Shown piece after piece: positions 9,048 to 17,739 of a stretch of 48,432 nt of DNA. Numbering within the stretch: the stretch's first letter is position 1; the number at the start of each line of letters is the position of its first letter. A program made the position numbers and the translations under genes. The stretch spans positions 1 to 48,432 of the forward strand of contig JAWXUF010000004.1 of assembly GCA_044432865.1 (NCBI GenBank). The letters are read 5' to 3'. This DNA comes from JAWXUE01 sp044432865. Its GTDB lineage: Bacteria > Bacillota_I > Bacilli_A > Acholeplasmatales > Anaeroplasmataceae. The notes under the pieces are model-generated. The model saw only the letters and a list, made by a program, of their open reading frames with translations. It ran no database searches and was not told the DNA's origin.

Positions 9048-9076
9048 ATTATAACTAAAAAACACTTAAAAAACAA
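9048..9076 (-). promoter_or_regulatory. promoter of rpoE
   Basis: The minus strand has TTGTTT (9071-9076), a 17-base spacer and TATAAT (9048-9053). The -35 lies inside the 3' arm region of the preceding ywiB terminator, so the two elements overlap. Confidence 0.6.
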
Positions 9077-9082
9077 GTGTTT
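9059..9082 (-). terminator. terminator of the dnaX-ywiB operon
   Basis: An 8-9 bp stem with an A-rich loop is followed by a T-run on the minus strand. It is placed 3 bases past the ywiB-like stop. Confidence 0.7.
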
Positions 9083-9084
9083 AT

Positions 9085-9441
9085 TTAATATTTAATTAAT
9101 AAAATATTGTTTGATGCTAATTGATTATTGAAATAAAAATCGTATTTAATATATATTTCTTTTGGATTTATTTTAAGTTCGTGTGTAATACAATGTGTAA
9201 CTCCTTCAACATTGTGTGCTCCACTATAATATCCTTCTGTTTTTTTGTTTAATATATATTCATTTTTCATTTTAGTTGTACCATCTTGTATTATTATAAC
9301 TTGTTCTTCAAGGATGTATACATCAATTATATTTTGTTTATTATTCATATCTTTAAATGAAAGAACATTTTCATTTAATTTCCCAATTGAATTAAATTCA
9401 ATAGTTTCATCATTAATAATCATTTTAAAGTTTACGATCAT
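9085..9441 (-). CDS. DUF1934/YwiB-like beta-barrel protein
   Basis: This small (118 aa) cytoplasmic protein alternates beta-strand patterns. It matches the YwiB/DUF1934 layout: an early Lys-Met-Ile-Ile-Asn-Asp-Glu strand, then an Asp-Gly-Thr-Thr-Lys-Met-Lys segment, and a C-terminal Lys-Tyr-Asp-Phe-Tyr-Phe-Asn ending in hydrophobic residues. Members often lie near rpoE or argS in Firmicutes; their biochemical role is not established. It is 9 bases downstream of the small BofA-like gene, whose TAG stop overlaps this gene's AGGAG site, so the two are coupled. Confidence 0.65.
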   Translation of the reverse strand: MIVNFKMIINDETIEFNSIGKLNENVLSFKDMNNKQNIIDVYILEEQVIIIQDGTTKMKNEYILNKKTEGYYSGAHNVEGVTHCITHELKINPKEIYIKYDFYFNNQLASNNILLIKY

Positions 9442-9450
9442 ATGTTACTC

Positions 9451-9624
9451 CTAAATAATAAGTATTATCAATATAATAATAAATCCAGGTAATTTAAATA
9501 TCCCCAACAATAATATCGTTAATAAATTGAATGGAATATGGAAATTGATAAATTGTCCTAATAAATTAATTGCTATTAGTACTATTGCACTTATTAATAT
9601 ATCTTTTAATATTTTTCTTATCAT
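9451..9624 (-). CDS. BofA-like small membrane protein (57 aa)
   Basis: This short gene is easily missed. It starts at ATG 9624 with a GGTGAT site 8 bases upstream and ends at TAG 9451. The protein is nearly all hydrophobic, with the motif His-Ile-Pro-Phe-Asn-Leu-Leu-Thr and, a few residues later, Leu-Pro-Gly. These match the core of pro-sigma-K processing inhibitor BofA (hIPfN...G.LG.PG). Gene order dnaX, ybaB, recR, then this gene is the order known around bofA in Bacillus (yaaL is absent). BofA holds the SpoIVFB protease inactive in the sporangial membrane; this one may have another role if the organism does not sporulate. Family assignment is likely, function is inferred. Confidence 0.75.
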   Translation of the reverse strand: MIRKILKDILISAIVLIAINLLGQFINFHIPFNLLTILLLGIFKLPGFIIILIILII

Positions 9625-9672
9625 AATATAATCACCATTTAATTATATTATGATTGTCTTGTTAATATTACA

Positions 9673-10269
9673 TTATAAATTTGTTCTACCGTCTATTGCT
9701 CTTTTTAATGTTACTTCATCCGTATAACTTATATCTCCACCAACTGGTAAACCATGTGCTAGTCTTGTAACATTACAATCACTATTTTCAAGTAACTTGT
9801 TAATATACTTTGCTGTTGTTTCACCTGTTGTTGTAGCGTTAGTTGCTAAAATAATTTCTTTAACATTGAATTCATTAATTCTTTTAATTAAAGAATCGAT
9901 ATTTAAATCATCAACACCAATGTTATTAGCAAAATTAATTGCTCCATTTAATACATGGTATTGCCCACTGTAACTATTTGTTTTTTCAAATACAAAAACA
10001 TCTTTAATATTTTCAACAACTAATATTACATCATTTGTACGATATTCATCACTACAAATACTACATAATCCTTCATCACTTATACCATGACATCTTGGAC
10101 ATAGTTGTAAATCAGTTATTTCTTTAATAGATTTAGCGAAGTTGTTTATAACATCTTCGCTAAATTCAGTAAACATATGTAATGCTAATCTCTCAGCTGA
10201 TTTCTTTCCTATTGTAGGAAGTAATTCAAGAGCTTCGATTAAGTTATTCAGTTTATCTGGATAACTCAT
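9673..10269 (-). CDS. recR: recombination protein RecR
   Basis: The length is exactly the family's 198 aa. A helix-hairpin-helix near the start (Leu-Pro-Thr-Ile-Gly-Lys-Lys-Ser-Ala) is followed by a four-Cys zinc finger (Cys57, Cys60, Cys69, Cys72) and a Toprim domain with Glu-Asn and Asp-Asp-x-Asn motifs. Gly-Leu-Pro-Val-Gly-Gly lies near the C-terminus. RecR works with RecF and RecO to load RecA at gaps. Its ATG overlaps the ybaB stop (TAATG). Confidence 0.97.
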   Translation of the reverse strand: MSYPDKLNNLIEALELLPTIGKKSAERLALHMFTEFSEDVINNFAKSIKEITDLQLCPRCHGISDEGLCSICSDEYRTNDVILVVENIKDVFVFEKTNSYSGQYHVLNGAINFANNIGVDDLNIDSLIKRINEFNVKEIILATNATTTGETTAKYINKLLENSDCNVTRLAHGLPVGGDISYTDEVTLKRAIDGRTNL

Positions 10270-10568
10270 TAAAACATTCCAGGCATACCACCTGTGTAAG
10301 GTGCCATTGCATGTTGAGTTTCTTCATCGATATTTTTAAATAAGTCATTTAAAGCAGCTACAATAGTATCTTCTAACATTTCTTTATCTTCTTTTGTTAA
10401 TACTTCTTCATCAATATTAATTTTTAAAATTTGTTTAGCTCCTGTAGCTTCAATTTTAACCATACCACCACCTGCAGTACCATTAAAAATTGTTTCTTCT
10501 AATCTTTTTTGTGTTTCCATCATTTCTTTTTGCATTTTTCTTAATTTGTTCATCATTGCTGGATTCAT
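10269..10568 (-). CDS. ybaB: YbaB/EbfC family nucleoid-associated protein
   Basis: The protein is 99 aa. The N-terminal helix is rich in Met, Lys and Gln (Met-Gln-Lys-Glu-Met-Met). It is followed by the family core Gly-Gly-Gly-Met-Val-Lys-Ile-Glu-Ala-Thr-Gly and Lys-Ile-Asn-Ile-Asp. The C-terminus is Gly/Met-rich. Family members bind DNA as dimers. It is conserved between dnaX and recR, as here, with a 3-base gap to dnaX and a 1-base overlap with recR. Confidence 0.95.
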   Translation of the reverse strand: MNPAMMNKLRKMQKEMMETQKRLEETIFNGTAGGGMVKIEATGAKQILKINIDEEVLTKEDKEMLEDTIVAALNDLFKNIDEETQHAMAPYTGGMPGMF

Positions 10569-10571
10569 ATT

Positions 10572-12266
10572 CTATTCCTCTATCTCTATCATATTTTCTG
10601 GGAAAAACTCTTTGGCTTTTCTTATAATTTCTGGATCTGCTTTTTTCAATCTTTCTTTATAAACTCTAATATTTATTTCGATTTCATTTAAAGTAGGTTT
10701 TGGATTTTCTTTAAACTTACTCATGAAGTCAGTTGAAATTGCTTTCCAGTGGTTTGTTGTAATGACATAATAGTCATTAACTTTTACATTACTAGTATTA
10801 AGTAATTTAAGTAAATCTTCTTTTAATTCTATTTGCATTAATTTATCACATGCGCTAATGCTACTTTGTGATAATAGAAGTGTATTATCACCATACGCGC
10901 ATACTACTATATTCGCAAGTGAACTTGCTAGTAACTTATTACTAGTTTGATTTATAACACTAGGCATAAATTTAGTCAATTCATTTTTTGCTTCTTTATT
11001 TGCGTTATGTAATATTTTTTCAATATATTTAACTTTAATAAATTCATTTGCATTTCCTGAAACAACAGTTGTTTCAACAGGTTTACTTGTATCAATAATC
11101 ATACTTTGTCCCCTTACTCCATTTGTTTCTAATTCATTAATTCGCTTTGTTAAAGCATTTATCTGATTAAGAACATCTAATGTAGATGTTTCTTCTTTAT
11201 CACACATCTTAATAATAGACATTTCTAAGAATGTTCTTTTTTGATTTGTTTTTCTAATATTTGTTTGTGTATCTGCTAATGTATCTACAAAAAAGTAAAT
11301 TTTATTATTTGGAGTTTTTTGTGATACTTCAATAAAGTTATTATCTTTAAATAATAAATTTTTAGAATCGAAATTACTTTTAAATAATAATACATCTCTA
11401 TAGAAATTTATTAAATCTGAAATAATTCTATTTATTTCTTTACCATCTTGTAATAATTTATCAATAATGTTTAAACAGTCTGATGCATTACTATTATTAA
11501 TTTGATTAGCTAAATCTATTAGCAGTGAATTACCAATTGAACCGCTTATCTTATTTACTTCTTCGATTGTAACTTCATTAGTTGCATAAGAAATAGTTTG
11601 ATCTAACAAACTTAATGCATCTCTCATACCACCATCTGCTAAAAGAGCAATTGAATGTACTGCATCTTTAGTAATTTTAATCTTTTCTTCTTTACATATA
11701 TAATTAATTCTATTTTCAATATCATTCATATCTAATCCTTTGAAATCAAATATTTGAGTTCTAGATAAGATTGTTGCTGGGATATTGTAAGGTTCAGTAG
11801 TTGCTAAAACGAATATTACATAACTTGGTGGTTCTTCTAATGTTTTTAATAATGCATTATAAGCTTGAATTGATAATGCATGTGCCTCATCAATAATATA
11901 AACTTTATATTTGCATTCAGAAGGTAAGTATCTTACTTTATCTTTAAGATCTCTAATATCTCCGATACCATTATTACTTGCAGCATCCATTTCAATAATA
12001 TCACTTGATTTATTTTCATTAATCGATGTACAAATACTACATTTATTACAAGGATTACCTTCCTTAGGATCTAAACAGTTAATTGCTTTAGCTAATATCT
12101 TAGCAATTGATGTTTTACCTGTACCTCTAGGACCGCTAAATAAATAAGCATGAGATACTTTATTTTGTGTTACAGCATTTCTTAATGTTTTTACTACATG
12201 CGTTTGACCTGATACATCATTAAAGTCTGTTGGTCTATATGCACGATATAATGATACATAACTCAT
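10572..12266 (-). CDS. dnaX: DNA polymerase III subunit gamma/tau
   Basis: The protein is 564 aa. The AAA+ N-terminus has the P-loop Gly-Pro-Arg-Gly-Thr-Gly-Lys-Thr, a four-Cys zinc module (Cys-Asn-Lys-Cys...Cys after an earlier Cys), Asp-Glu-Ala-His Walker B, and the sensor segment Leu-Ala-Thr-Thr-Glu. A collar domain and a ~190-residue tau-like C-terminus follow. It is the clamp-loader ATPase. No programmed frameshift signal is evident. It heads the dnaX-ybaB-recR-bofA-ywiB operon. In Bacillus, tadA and the SRP RNA lie just upstream of dnaX; here that pair is at 35 kb. Confidence 0.97.
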   Translation of the reverse strand: MSYVSLYRAYRPTDFNDVSGQTHVVKTLRNAVTQNKVSHAYLFSGPRGTGKTSIAKILAKAINCLDPKEGNPCNKCSICTSINENKSSDIIEMDAASNNGIGDIRDLKDKVRYLPSECKYKVYIIDEAHALSIQAYNALLKTLEEPPSYVIFVLATTEPYNIPATILSRTQIFDFKGLDMNDIENRINYICKEEKIKITKDAVHSIALLADGGMRDALSLLDQTISYATNEVTIEEVNKISGSIGNSLLIDLANQINNSNASDCLNIIDKLLQDGKEINRIISDLINFYRDVLLFKSNFDSKNLLFKDNNFIEVSQKTPNNKIYFFVDTLADTQTNIRKTNQKRTFLEMSIIKMCDKEETSTLDVLNQINALTKRINELETNGVRGQSMIIDTSKPVETTVVSGNANEFIKVKYIEKILHNANKEAKNELTKFMPSVINQTSNKLLASSLANIVVCAYGDNTLLLSQSSISACDKLMQIELKEDLLKLLNTSNVKVNDYYVITTNHWKAISTDFMSKFKENPKPTLNEIEINIRVYKERLKKADPEIIRKAKEFFPENMIEIEE

Positions 12267-12294
12267 TTAATTAACACTCCTTTCATTTGTAAAT

Positions 12295-12303
12295 ATTATA
12301 TCA
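12295..12303 (-). promoter_or_regulatory. extended -10 promoter of the dnaX operon
   Basis: TGA-TATAAT on the minus strand (TATAAT at 12295-12300), about 30 bases before the dnaX ATG, followed by an AAGGAGTG ribosome site. Confidence 0.6.
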
Positions 12304-12353
12304 TAAAATAAAGATAAAATAAATCAATTTTATACTTATAAAAATCTAAAATA

Positions 12354-12387
12354 AAAAGTATTAGATATAAAAATATCTAATACTTTT
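12354..12387 (-). terminator. terminator of the DHH-ttcA-mgtC operon
   Basis: A perfect 15-bp stem (12354-12368 with 12373-12387) with a 4-base loop and a T-rich tail on the minus strand, just past the mgtC-like stop. Confidence 0.9.
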
Positions 12388-12391
12388 AAAA

Positions 12392-12856
12392 TTATTCATC
12401 AATATCAATTGTAGAACGATCTCCTTCATGTTTTTTGAAAGGATTAATTCCTCTTAGCATATTTCTACCGTACATAAATACAATAATAATAATACCTAAA
12501 GTGATTCCTAATTCATAAAAACCTGATCCTATTATAATTCCTATAATAGCAGATGAGAATAATGTAGTAGCAGTTGTAAGTCCTTTAACAGAACGATGTG
12601 ATTTCATAATAACACCTGCTCCTAAGAACCCTACACCCGTAACTAATTGTCCAATGATTCTTTGACCATCAACATCTGTAACTAATTGTTGTTGCATTAA
12701 AGCTAAACAACATGCTGTAGCAGAGATTAGTACGTGTGGTGATATCCCAGCAGACTTTCCAATGTTTTGTCTTTCAAATCCGATAAACCAAGTAATAATA
12801 AAAGTAACAGCTACAGGTAATAAAGTGAATTGTAAATAATCTAAAACAACTTCCAT
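12392..12856 (-). CDS. MgtC/SapB family membrane protein
   Basis: This 154-aa protein has about four or five membrane segments. It has family motifs: Ile-Gly-Phe-Glu-Arg-Gln early, and Thr-Gly-Val-Gly-Phe-Leu-Gly-Ala-Gly-Val-Ile followed by Val-Lys-Gly-Leu-Thr-Thr-Ala-Thr. It is the short form, without the cytoplasmic domain of virulence MgtC. The short tail (His-Glu-Gly-Asp...) is acidic. Roles in Mg2+ limitation or membrane-potential control are known for relatives; the role here is not established. Its start overlaps the upstream gene stop (TAATG), so it is the last gene of the DHH operon. Confidence 0.9.
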   Translation of the reverse strand: MEVVLDYLQFTLLPVAVTFIITWFIGFERQNIGKSAGISPHVLISATACCLALMQQQLVTDVDGQRIIGQLVTGVGFLGAGVIMKSHRSVKGLTTATTLFSSAIIGIIIGSGFYELGITLGIIIIVFMYGRNMLRGINPFKKHEGDRSTIDIDE

Positions 12857-13683
12857 TACTTTTTGCCCCTTTCGTATAATTTATTAAAATCAACAACTTC
12901 GTCTTTTGTTTTATATCCTAAACATGCTTCAATATAAATATTTTCGCATGATTTAAAAATATTTTGATCAACAACATCAAATTCATCTTTTAATTCTTTA
13001 ATTAATTCTTTAACTCTTGCTCTTTTAGAAACGATAGTACCACTAGCAACCTCACATCCACAAGCCATTGTAGTAATACCGTGATGTCTCATGTATCTTC
13101 TTATATCATCTTCTTTGATAAAATACATTGGTCTAATCAATGTCATTTCCTCAAAGTTTTCTGCTTGTACTTTTGGAACCATTGTTTTAAAACTTCCAGC
13201 ATATAGTACATTCATCATTGTAGTTTCAATTACATCATTGAAGTGATGTCCTAAAGCCATCTTGTTACACCCATGATCTTTTGCTTGTTGGTATAAAAAT
13301 CCTCTTCTCATTCTTGCACACATATAACATGGTGAAGTAGGAGAAAGTTTATTTGCAACTTCAAACACAACAGAGTCTTTAACAATAACAGGAATATTTA
13401 ACATCTCACAATTATCCTTTAATAAAGCCAAATTCTCTTTATTGAATCCTGGATTCATTGCTATAAAAACTAAATCAAATTTCTTATTTCCATGTCTTTG
13501 TAATTCTTGGAATAACTTTGCCATAATTAAAGAATCTTTACCTCCAGAGATAGTAACACATATTTTATCTCCTTCTTCAATCATATCGTATTCTTGTAAT
13601 CCTTTAACAAACTTACTCCAAATTTCTTTTCTAAACTTTTTTATAATACTTCTTTCACAATCTTTAACAAACTCTAAATCCAT
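12856..13683 (-). CDS. TtcA-like tRNA thiolation ATPase
   Basis: This 275-aa PP-loop ATPase has Ser-Gly-Gly-Lys-Asp-Ser at residues 46-51, Cys119-x-x-Cys122 and a later Cys-Gly-Cys segment, the pattern of TtcA-type enzymes that bind an iron-sulfur cluster and thiolate tRNA. The Gly-His-His-Phe-Asn-Asp motif is the family's second active-site segment. TtcA itself makes 2-thiocytidine-32 and, strictly, is mostly proteobacterial, so the exact nucleoside is not certain. It sits between a DHH phosphoesterase and the MgtC-like gene in one operon. Confidence 0.85.
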   Translation of the reverse strand: MDLEFVKDCERSIIKKFRKEIWSKFVKGLQEYDMIEEGDKICVTISGGKDSLIMAKLFQELQRHGNKKFDLVFIAMNPGFNKENLALLKDNCEMLNIPVIVKDSVVFEVANKLSPTSPCYMCARMRRGFLYQQAKDHGCNKMALGHHFNDVIETTMMNVLYAGSFKTMVPKVQAENFEEMTLIRPMYFIKEDDIRRYMRHHGITTMACGCEVASGTIVSKRARVKELIKELKDEFDVVDQNIFKSCENIYIEACLGYKTKDEVVDFNKLYERGKK

Positions 13684-13706
13684 TTTATCCTCCGCTATAA
13701 AGCGGA

Positions 13707-14648
13707 TTATAAACTCGCTTTATATTCTTCTACTAATTTATTTAAATCTTTAATAATATCACTTATCTCATCCATTGAATTGAAATTAGCCCCACAACTC
13801 ATTTGGTGTCCACCACCATTATATTTGTTTGCTATTTTATCAACATGAGGTCCACGACTTCTGATTCTACATCTAACACCTTTTTCACTTTCAACGAATA
13901 TTGTCCATACAGGGCAAGTTTCGATTGAAGAAATAGTGCCAACTTGATTTGCTGCTTCTTCTTGAGAAACATTAAATTCATTAATTACATCTAAAGGTAA
14001 TTTAACATATGCTAATCCCTCTTCTGTAGTTACAAAGTTACTTAATACATAACCTTTAAGTTTTAATGAATTAAGACTTTCAATTGATAATCTAGTATCA
14101 ATGTATTTTGTATCTGCACCTTTGTTTAATAATATTCCAGCAATTTTAAATAAATCATCTGTAATACCATGTCTAAATCTACCTGTATCAGTAACGATAC
14201 CTGTATATAATATTGTTGCACATTTTTCATTTATTTCTAAGTTTTCTTCTATTGCATATTTAGCAACAAGATATGCACAAGCTGGAGCATGTTCATCAAC
14301 AATATTAATATCACCATATTGATCAAGTGGGATATGGTGATCTAATTTAATTTTTTCTTTACCAGAAAAATATCTTTGATCACTTACTCTATCTCCTGAA
14401 CCAGTATCTAATGAAATACATAATGCATCTTTATATAAACTATCTTCAATAACGTCTAAGTCACCAAGGAATTTTACATAATCAGATACTTCTCCAACGA
14501 CATAAACATTTTTATTTTTGAAATTATTTAAAATTAATTCTTTTAATCCAAATTGAGAACCATAACAATCACCATCAGGTCTTATATGACCATGAAGAAT
14601 AATTGTATTATATTCATTTATTTTTTGTGTAAGTAATTTATAGTCCAT
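13707..14648 (-). CDS. DHH/DHHA1 phosphoesterase (NrnA-like), single module
   Basis: The protein is 313 aa. Metal-binding motifs are all present: His-Gly-His-x-x-Pro-Asp-Gly-Asp, Asp-Thr-Gly, Asp-His-His, Thr-Asp-Thr-Gly-Arg, and the DHHA1 Gly-Gly-Gly-His-Gln-Met-Ser-Cys-Gly. Relatives such as NrnA degrade nanoRNAs, pAp and pApA. Strong GAGGAG start. It is the last of four DHH modules in one operon and is the most canonical; its second motif is Leu-Asp-Thr-Gly, whereas the other three read Ile-Cys-Asp. Confidence 0.93.
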   Translation of the reverse strand: MDYKLLTQKINEYNTIILHGHIRPDGDCYGSQFGLKELILNNFKNKNVYVVGEVSDYVKFLGDLDVIEDSLYKDALCISLDTGSGDRVSDQRYFSGKEKIKLDHHIPLDQYGDINIVDEHAPACAYLVAKYAIEENLEINEKCATILYTGIVTDTGRFRHGITDDLFKIAGILLNKGADTKYIDTRLSIESLNSLKLKGYVLSNFVTTEEGLAYVKLPLDVINEFNVSQEEAANQVGTISSIETCPVWTIFVESEKGVRCRIRSRGPHVDKIANKYNGGGHQMSCGANFNSMDEISDIIKDLNKLVEEYKASL

Positions 14649-14650
14649 AA

Positions 14651-15589
14651 TTAATTCTCCTCTAGTAATTTATCAAAATCTTCTAATATAGCAGAAACTT
14701 CATCGAAACTATTAATAGTAGCCCCACAAGCTGTATTGTGTCCACCACCACCATATTTTTTAGCGATATCAACAATAATAATATTATGAGATCTAAACTC
14801 ACACATAATATTGTTATTCGTTGTATCATAAGTAAAATTACACCAAATAGGTACATCTTTAGTACCTGACATTAATCCAACCATTCCTCTTGAAACACTA
14901 AAAGAGTTAGTATTGAATTTTTCTATAATATCTTTATCGTTCATTAAATATGCAACATTATTTTTTGTATATTTAATTTGAGAAGAGAAATAAGCTTTTT
15001 GTTGTCTTCTTTCTAATGTATCTTGAAATAAGTTATCATATACAACAGCTGATTCAGCACCACTTTGTAATAATTTAGCAGTAACTGCTAATACACCAGG
15101 GTTATTATCTCTCATTGTAAATCTACCAGTATCACTTGCAATACCAGAGAATAAGAATGTAGCTGTTCTTTTAGAAACTTTTAATTTCATGTCATACATA
15201 AAATCAGCAATTATTTGTGAAGCAGCTTTATAATCTGAAGAACTCATTTCAAATCCATCGATATCTGATGTATTTCTATGATGATCAATAACGATTCTTT
15301 CTTTTGCTAGTTTATATCTTTCATCATCTACTAAATGAGAAACAGCAACATCACAAATAATACATAAAGCATCAGTAAATACTTCATCTTCAACTTTATC
15401 CATTAAACCCATCCAAGAGAAATGATTATCTTCCCCAACAACATAAACATTTTTCTTTCTAAAGTTATGTTTAAGTAAGTTTGCAAGTCCTAATTGAGAA
15501 CCTAAAGCATCAATATCAGGATTTTTATGTCTATGAATAATTATTGTGTCATATTCTTTAATTTTATTTAATGTATAATTAAAATCCAT
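14651..15589 (-). CDS. DHH/DHHA1 phosphoesterase, single module
   Basis: The protein is about 312 aa. Motifs: His-Arg-His-x-x-Pro-Asp-Ile-Asp, Ile-Cys-Asp, Asp-His-His-Arg-Asn, Ser-Asp-Thr-Gly-Arg and Gly-Gly-Gly-His-Asn. It is closely similar to the fused modules upstream, so a tandem duplication is likely. I start at the ATG at 15589, which immediately follows the TAA of the upstream gene and matches its paralogues' first residues (Met-Asp-Phe/Tyr); an earlier open TTG exists. All metal ligands look intact, so it should be an active nuclease or phosphatase. Confidence 0.9.
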   Translation of the reverse strand: MDFNYTLNKIKEYDTIIIHRHKNPDIDALGSQLGLANLLKHNFRKKNVYVVGEDNHFSWMGLMDKVEDEVFTDALCIICDVAVSHLVDDERYKLAKERIVIDHHRNTSDIDGFEMSSSDYKAASQIIADFMYDMKLKVSKRTATFLFSGIASDTGRFTMRDNNPGVLAVTAKLLQSGAESAVVYDNLFQDTLERRQQKAYFSSQIKYTKNNVAYLMNDKDIIEKFNTNSFSVSRGMVGLMSGTKDVPIWCNFTYDTTNNNIMCEFRSHNIIIVDIAKKYGGGGHNTACGATINSFDEVSAILEDFDKLLEEN

Positions 15590-15590
15590 A

Positions 15591-17471
15591 TTACTCACCA
15601 CTTTCCTCAACTAATTTTATAAAGTCATTTATAATTTCTTTACATACTTCAAAATCTTTAACAGTAGCACCACAAGCTAAATTGTGTCCACCACCACCAT
15701 ATTTTTTAGCAATATCAACAATTACTATCTCTTTACTTCTAAACTCACACATTACATTATTGTTTTCTGTATCGTAAGTAAAGTTACACCAAATAGGTAC
15801 TTCTTTAACTCCACCCATTAAACTAACCATACCTCTAGATATTTGATAAGAAGTTTTATCGAATTTATTTACAACATCTTTATCATTCATCATATATGCA
15901 ACATTATGAGTAGTATAAATAATACTTGAAGAAAAATAATTTTCTACTTTAATATCTTCTAATGTTTTAGTGTTCATTACACTATCAATAAAGTTTAAAT
16001 CAGCATTAGATGCTAATAGTTTAGAGCATACAATAAATGGATTTGGATCATTTTTTGTATATGCGAATTTTCCTGTATCAGAAATAATCCCAGCATAGAT
16101 AATAGAAGCAGCTTCTACAGTCATTTCTAAATTATTATCATAAACAAATTCAGCAATAATTTCTGAACAACTTCCATAAATAGGCATTACTAATGAATGA
16201 GCATCAAAATCAACTGAAGTTTCATGGTGATCTATAACAATTCTTTCTTTAGCATTTAAAAATCTATTATCAGCAATTCTTGCTTGTTGACTACAATCAC
16301 AAATAATACATAAAGCATCATTAAATACATTATCTTCAATAACATCCATTCTCCCAGCAATACTTAAATGATTTTCATCTCCAACTGCATAAATCTTTTT
16401 ATTTGGAAATTTATTTCTTAATGTATATAAAAGTCCTAATTGAGAACCAAGTGCATCAAAATCAGGATGCATATGTCTGTGGATAATGATTGTATCGTAT
16501 TCTTTTATTTTATTAAAAATTATTTCATAATCCATTGTAGTACCACGTCTATTAGGAAGTAAATTATCTAAATCATTAATTAATTTATCAACAGTATCAA
16601 AACTATCTACTCTACATCCACTTGCTAGGTAATGTCCACCACCACCATATTTTCTTACTACATCAACAATATGAACTTTTTTTGAACGAACTGAACAACC
16701 AACAACATCATCTTCTTTGTTATAAGTAGAATTAATCCAAATATCAACTTCTTTAATACCTGTCATTGTATCAAGTAAAAATCCATTGAAACCTGTCATA
16801 TCAATTTCTTCGAATGCAGCTTCATCATTTTTTAAATAAGCTAGATTATTTCTTGTGTATTGAATTCTATTAGTGAAATGAGCAAGGATTTGTCTATCTT
16901 TTAAAGTTTCTTGATATAATTCATCATAAAGAAATTCAGTGTCTGCTCCATTATCTAATAAATCAGCAGAAATTCTCATTGGTAAAGAATCATTTAATGT
17001 AAATCTAAATCTACCTGTATCTGTAATAACTCCAGCATATAAGTAAGTTGCAGCAAGAGGAGTCATTTTTAGTTTTGATTCAATAATAAATTCAGCAACT
17101 AATAAAGCTGCTGCCCCATAATTTGGATTAATATATTCATAACAATCGAAATCTGATGCGTTTCTATGGTGGTCAATAACAATTCTTTCTTTAGCATTTA
17201 AAAATCTATTATCACTTATACGTGCTACTTCAGCAACATCACAAATGATACATAAAGCATTGTTAAAAACTTCATCTTCAATATCATCCATTTTTCTAAC
17301 CCATTTATAGCGAGAAGAATCACCTACTACATAAACTTTTTTATCTTTGAAGTTTTCTTCAATAGCTAAAGCTAGTCCTAATTGAGAACCTAATGCATCT
17401 AAGTCTGGCTTAACATGTCTATGGATAATTATTGTATCGTATTCTTTGATTTTGTTTAAAATTGTTTTCAT
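15591..17471 (-). CDS. fused tandem DHH/DHHA1 phosphoesterase (two modules)
   Basis: This ~626-aa protein has two complete DHH-DHHA1 units in one frame. Module A has His-Arg-His-Val-Lys-Pro-Asp-Leu-Asp, Asp-His-His-Arg-Asn and Gly-Gly-Gly-His-Tyr. Module B starts near residue 312 and has His-Arg-His-Met-His-Pro-Asp-Phe-Asp, Asp-His-His-Glu-Thr and Gly-Gly-Gly-His-Asn. The ATG before module B (near 16534) has no ribosome site and no stop precedes it, so it is a fusion rather than two genes. The start at 17471 follows GAGGTG. It heads a four-module operon with ttcA- and mgtC-like genes. The substrates are unknown; degradation of short RNA or pApA is the family role. Confidence 0.9.
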   Translation of the reverse strand: MKTILNKIKEYDTIIIHRHVKPDLDALGSQLGLALAIEENFKDKKVYVVGDSSRYKWVRKMDDIEDEVFNNALCIICDVAEVARISDNRFLNAKERIVIDHHRNASDFDCYEYINPNYGAAALLVAEFIIESKLKMTPLAATYLYAGVITDTGRFRFTLNDSLPMRISADLLDNGADTEFLYDELYQETLKDRQILAHFTNRIQYTRNNLAYLKNDEAAFEEIDMTGFNGFLLDTMTGIKEVDIWINSTYNKEDDVVGCSVRSKKVHIVDVVRKYGGGGHYLASGCRVDSFDTVDKLINDLDNLLPNRRGTTMDYEIIFNKIKEYDTIIIHRHMHPDFDALGSQLGLLYTLRNKFPNKKIYAVGDENHLSIAGRMDVIEDNVFNDALCIICDCSQQARIADNRFLNAKERIVIDHHETSVDFDAHSLVMPIYGSCSEIIAEFVYDNNLEMTVEAASIIYAGIISDTGKFAYTKNDPNPFIVCSKLLASNADLNFIDSVMNTKTLEDIKVENYFSSSIIYTTHNVAYMMNDKDVVNKFDKTSYQISRGMVSLMGGVKEVPIWCNFTYDTENNNVMCEFRSKEIVIVDIAKKYGGGGHNLACGATVKDFEVCKEIINDFIKLVEESGE

Positions 17472-17535
17472 TTCATTCACCTCATAATATATATATTATT
17501 ATATCATTAATCGTATTTTTTATAAAGAAATAAAC

Positions 17536-17593
17536 AAAAAAAGATATATTAAGAAATTACTCTTAATATATCTTTAATTTTAATTATTTAAGA
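17536..17593. repeat. 58-bp direct repeat, copy 1 (duplicated pyrG 3' end and terminator)
   Basis: Identical base for base to 19623-19680, where the sequence forms the last ten bases of pyrG including its TAA stop, and the terminator that follows. This copy stands alone, far from any pyrG body. Beyond the core, a further ~17 bases match at about 13 positions. Confidence 0.95.
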
Positions 17594-17679
17594 TATGGTT
17601 TAATAAATCTTTCAACACTGAAATAGATTCAAAGTACCCATTTAATACAAAATTAAAAGTGTAGAAAAAACACAACATT

Positions 17680-17726
17680 TAAAAGAGAAATTAAATGGCT
17701 TAATTACGCCATTTAGTTTCTCTTTT
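17680..17726 (-). terminator. terminator of the BspA-like gene
   Basis: A long stem with one or two mismatches (17680-17698 with 17708-17726) and a T-run on the minus strand. It lies 14 bases past the LRR-protein stop. Confidence 0.8.
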
Positions 17727-17739
17727 ACTTTTTAAAAAA

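Noticed and set aside
16534..16600. Internal ATG before the second DHH module as a separate gene start
   Set aside because: No ribosome site nearby, no stop before it, and the frame is continuous, so I call a fusion.
17581..17678. A 32-codon open frame beginning at 17678 on the minus strand and ending in the repeat copy
   Set aside because: No ribosome site; it begins directly after a terminator and its end comes from the duplicated pyrG sequence.
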